Assembly: GCA_947176615.1 (NCBI GenBank)
Contig: CAMWRO010000190.1
Location: forward strand, 1-5,986
Length of the DNA: 5,986 bases
From: an uncultured Porphyromonadaceae bacterium
GTDB lineage: Bacteria > Bacteroidota > Bacteroidia > Bacteroidales > Muribaculaceae
Direction of reading: 5' to 3'
Part shown: one piece after another, positions 4,734-5,986 of the stretch
Position numbering within the stretch: position 1 is the stretch's first letter
How the letters are laid out: each line of letters opens with the position of its first letter
Made by a program: the position numbers and the translations under genes
Notes under the pieces: model-generated
Databases searched by the model: none
What the model saw: the letters and a program-made list of their open reading frames with translations, nothing else
Told to the model about the DNA's origin: nothing

Positions 4734-5986
4734 GATTGGATAATTTCAAAATGGGCAAATTTCAACATGAGGATGCGCTCGCCGGTGTTGTCAAATTCCA
4801 CTTTAATGCGGGCATCGGCCATCGTGGTGTCGATTTCGATTATTGTTCCGCGTCCGAAACGGTTATGCTCGATTATCATGCCCGGTTTCAGATTAGCGGG
4901 GGAGTGGATGCCGCTTTTTTCTCCGCCGGTTACGGGGCGCGCCGTGGGCTGCTGGCGCGGGGTGCGGAGCGAGTTGAGGCTGCGCGCACCTCCTGTGACC
5001 GGGTTGTATCGGGAGCGGTAGTTTTCGACAGGGTTGACCGAAGTGCGGTAGCTGCTGTCAAAGTCGGCACCACCCACCGGTTTCAGATATTTCAGGTCAA
5101 TATCGTTGAGAAATGGTGAAGGTTTGCATAATATGGTTTCCCCATAACGGAGACGAGACGAGGCGTATGACATCATACAGAATTTGCGGGCACGGGTGAT
5201 GGCGACATAAAGTAATCGGCGTTCTTCCTCTACTTGGGTAGGGGAGTCTTGATTCGTTAAAGAGGGGAAAAATCCATCTTCGACACCAACAATGAAAACA
5301 TTATTAAATTCAAGTCCTTTCGCGGCATGAACGGTCATGAGAGTTATGCATCCTTCCTCTATTTTGCTGTCTTGGTCGGTTGCGAGGGAAACGTCACTGA
5401 GGAAGTCGGTCATCGATATATGCTCGTCACCTTCCTCCACACGACTTTCCACAAACTCTTTTACACCCGCGAGGAGTTCCTCGATGTTTTCGCGTCGCGA
5501 GATGCTCTCGGGGGTATTGTCGCTGACAAACATCGCAAGCAGTCCCACGCGCTCGATTATGAGTTTTGCCAAATCATATGCCGACAGTCCTTCCTTGTTG
5601 GCCTTGATGAATGTCTCGATAATCTCGCGGAAATTGTTTAGCTTTTTTGCCGTGCCTGAATTTACCCCCGGATTATATTTGTCGAGGTCGCAGATTACCT
5701 CCCACACGCTTGCACGGTGGTCGAGCGCGGTGCGCGTGAGCTTGTTGAGAGTCGTTTCCCCGATGCCTCGTGCCGGGAAGTTGATGATGCGTTTCAGTGC
5801 CTCGTCATCATCGGGGTTGACGCTGAGACGGAAGTAGGCCACAGCGTCCTTGACCTCTTTGCGCTGATAGAACGACAGACCGCCATAGATGCGATAGGGG
5901 ATGTTGCGTTTGCGCAACGCTTCGTCAAGGATGCGGCTCTGCGCATTGGTGCGGGAGAGGATTGCTAATTCGTCATAGCTGTCGCG
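4730..5986 (-). CDS. uvrD: UvrD/PcrA-type superfamily 1A DNA helicase, C-terminal part
   Basis: The C-terminal 418 residues of an ATP-dependent 3'-5' DNA helicase used in nucleotide excision and mismatch repair and in clearing stalled replication or transcription complexes. The frame is open to the window edge, so the Walker A and B half and the true start lie outside; the TTG at 5917 is an internal leucine, since family sequence (LAILSRTNAQSR, fragment residues 7-18) continues upstream of it. IYGGLSFYQRKEVKD (33-47) is the conserved 2A/2B entry. TVHAAKGLEF (218-227) is motif V, and EEERRLLYVAITRAR (253-267) is motif VI with its ATP-sensing arginine. A Ser/Arg/Pro-rich linker (about 303-365), with PVTGG occurring twice, leads to a terminal Tudor-like domain, LKPGMIIEHNRFGRGTI (366-382) to LKFAHFEII, the element that contacts RNA polymerase in PcrA. 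The stop overlaps nspC by 4 nt. UvrD and PcrA cannot be told apart here. Confidence 0.95.
   Translation of the reverse strand, partial: RDSYDELAILSRTNAQSRILDEALRKRNIPYRIYGGLSFYQRKEVKDAVAYFRLSVNPDDDEALKRIINFPARGIGETTLNKLTRTALDHRASVWEVICDLDKYNPGVNSGTAKKLNNFREIIETFIKANKEGLSAYDLAKLIIERVGLLAMFVSDNTPESISRRENIEELLAGVKEFVESRVEEGDEHISMTDFLSDVSLATDQDSKIEEGCITLMTVHAAKGLEFNNVFIVGVEDGFFPSLTNQDSPTQVEEERRLLYVAITRARKFCMMSYASSRLRYGETILCKPSPFLNDIDLKYLKPVGGADFDSSYRTSVNPVENYRSRYNPVTGGARSLNSLRTPRQQPTARPVTGGEKSGIHSPANLKPGMIIEHNRFGRGTIIEIDTTMADARIKVEFDNTGERILMLKFAHFEIIQS

Noticed and set aside
4437..5021. A 194-codon plus-strand frame across the start of nspC and the end of the helicase gene.
   Set aside because: Antisense to two intact family members; no domain or start signal is seen.
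5915..5917. TTG at 5917-5915 as a possible start codon of the helicase gene.
   Set aside because: Conserved helicase sequence continues in frame upstream to the window edge, so this is an internal leucine and the gene is simply cut by the window.

Overview
The window comes from a Bacteroidales-type genome (phylum Bacteroidota). Three things point there. The gene set includes the small subunit of the B12-dependent methylmalonyl-CoA mutase and a carboxy(nor)spermidine decarboxylase. Start codons lack Shine-Dalgarno sequences. The one clear promoter has the Bacteroidetes form, TTG-N19-TAnnTTTG. The balanced-to-high GC of the genes would fit a family such as Muribaculaceae, but that placement is a guess.

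All seven genes are on the minus strand, so the window reads biologically from 5986 down to 1. From 5986 to 741 there is one tightly packed cluster: the C-terminal 418 residues of a UvrD/PcrA helicase, then nspC, a membrane-anchored family 2 glycosyltransferase, radC, rlmH and an exported VanX/DdpX-family dipeptidase. Every junction is a 4-nt overlap, a 1-nt overlap or a 3-nt gap. This suggests one polycistronic mRNA with coupled translation, although the products serve different processes (DNA repair, polyamine synthesis, glycan assembly, ribosome maturation, peptidoglycan dipeptide metabolism).

From 740 to 513 is the only non-coding stretch (228 bp). Its first 80 bp after the dipeptidase stop are GC-rich and hold a weak hairpin. 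The remaining 148 bp are about 28% GC and hold a good promoter and a perfect 10-bp-arm, AT-only inverted repeat just before the next start codon. From 512 to the window edge is the N-terminal 170 residues of mutA, with its own promoter. MutA pairs with MutB, expected just outside the window, in the succinate-to-propionate pathway.

I see no mobile element, CRISPR array, RNA gene or phage feature, and no clearly new system. The most worthwhile leads are the AT-only inverted repeat in the mutA leader, the unusual coupling of unrelated functions in the operon, the orphan glycosyltransferase, and the exported VanX-like enzyme with a Ser-to-Gly change next to its zinc-binding histidine.
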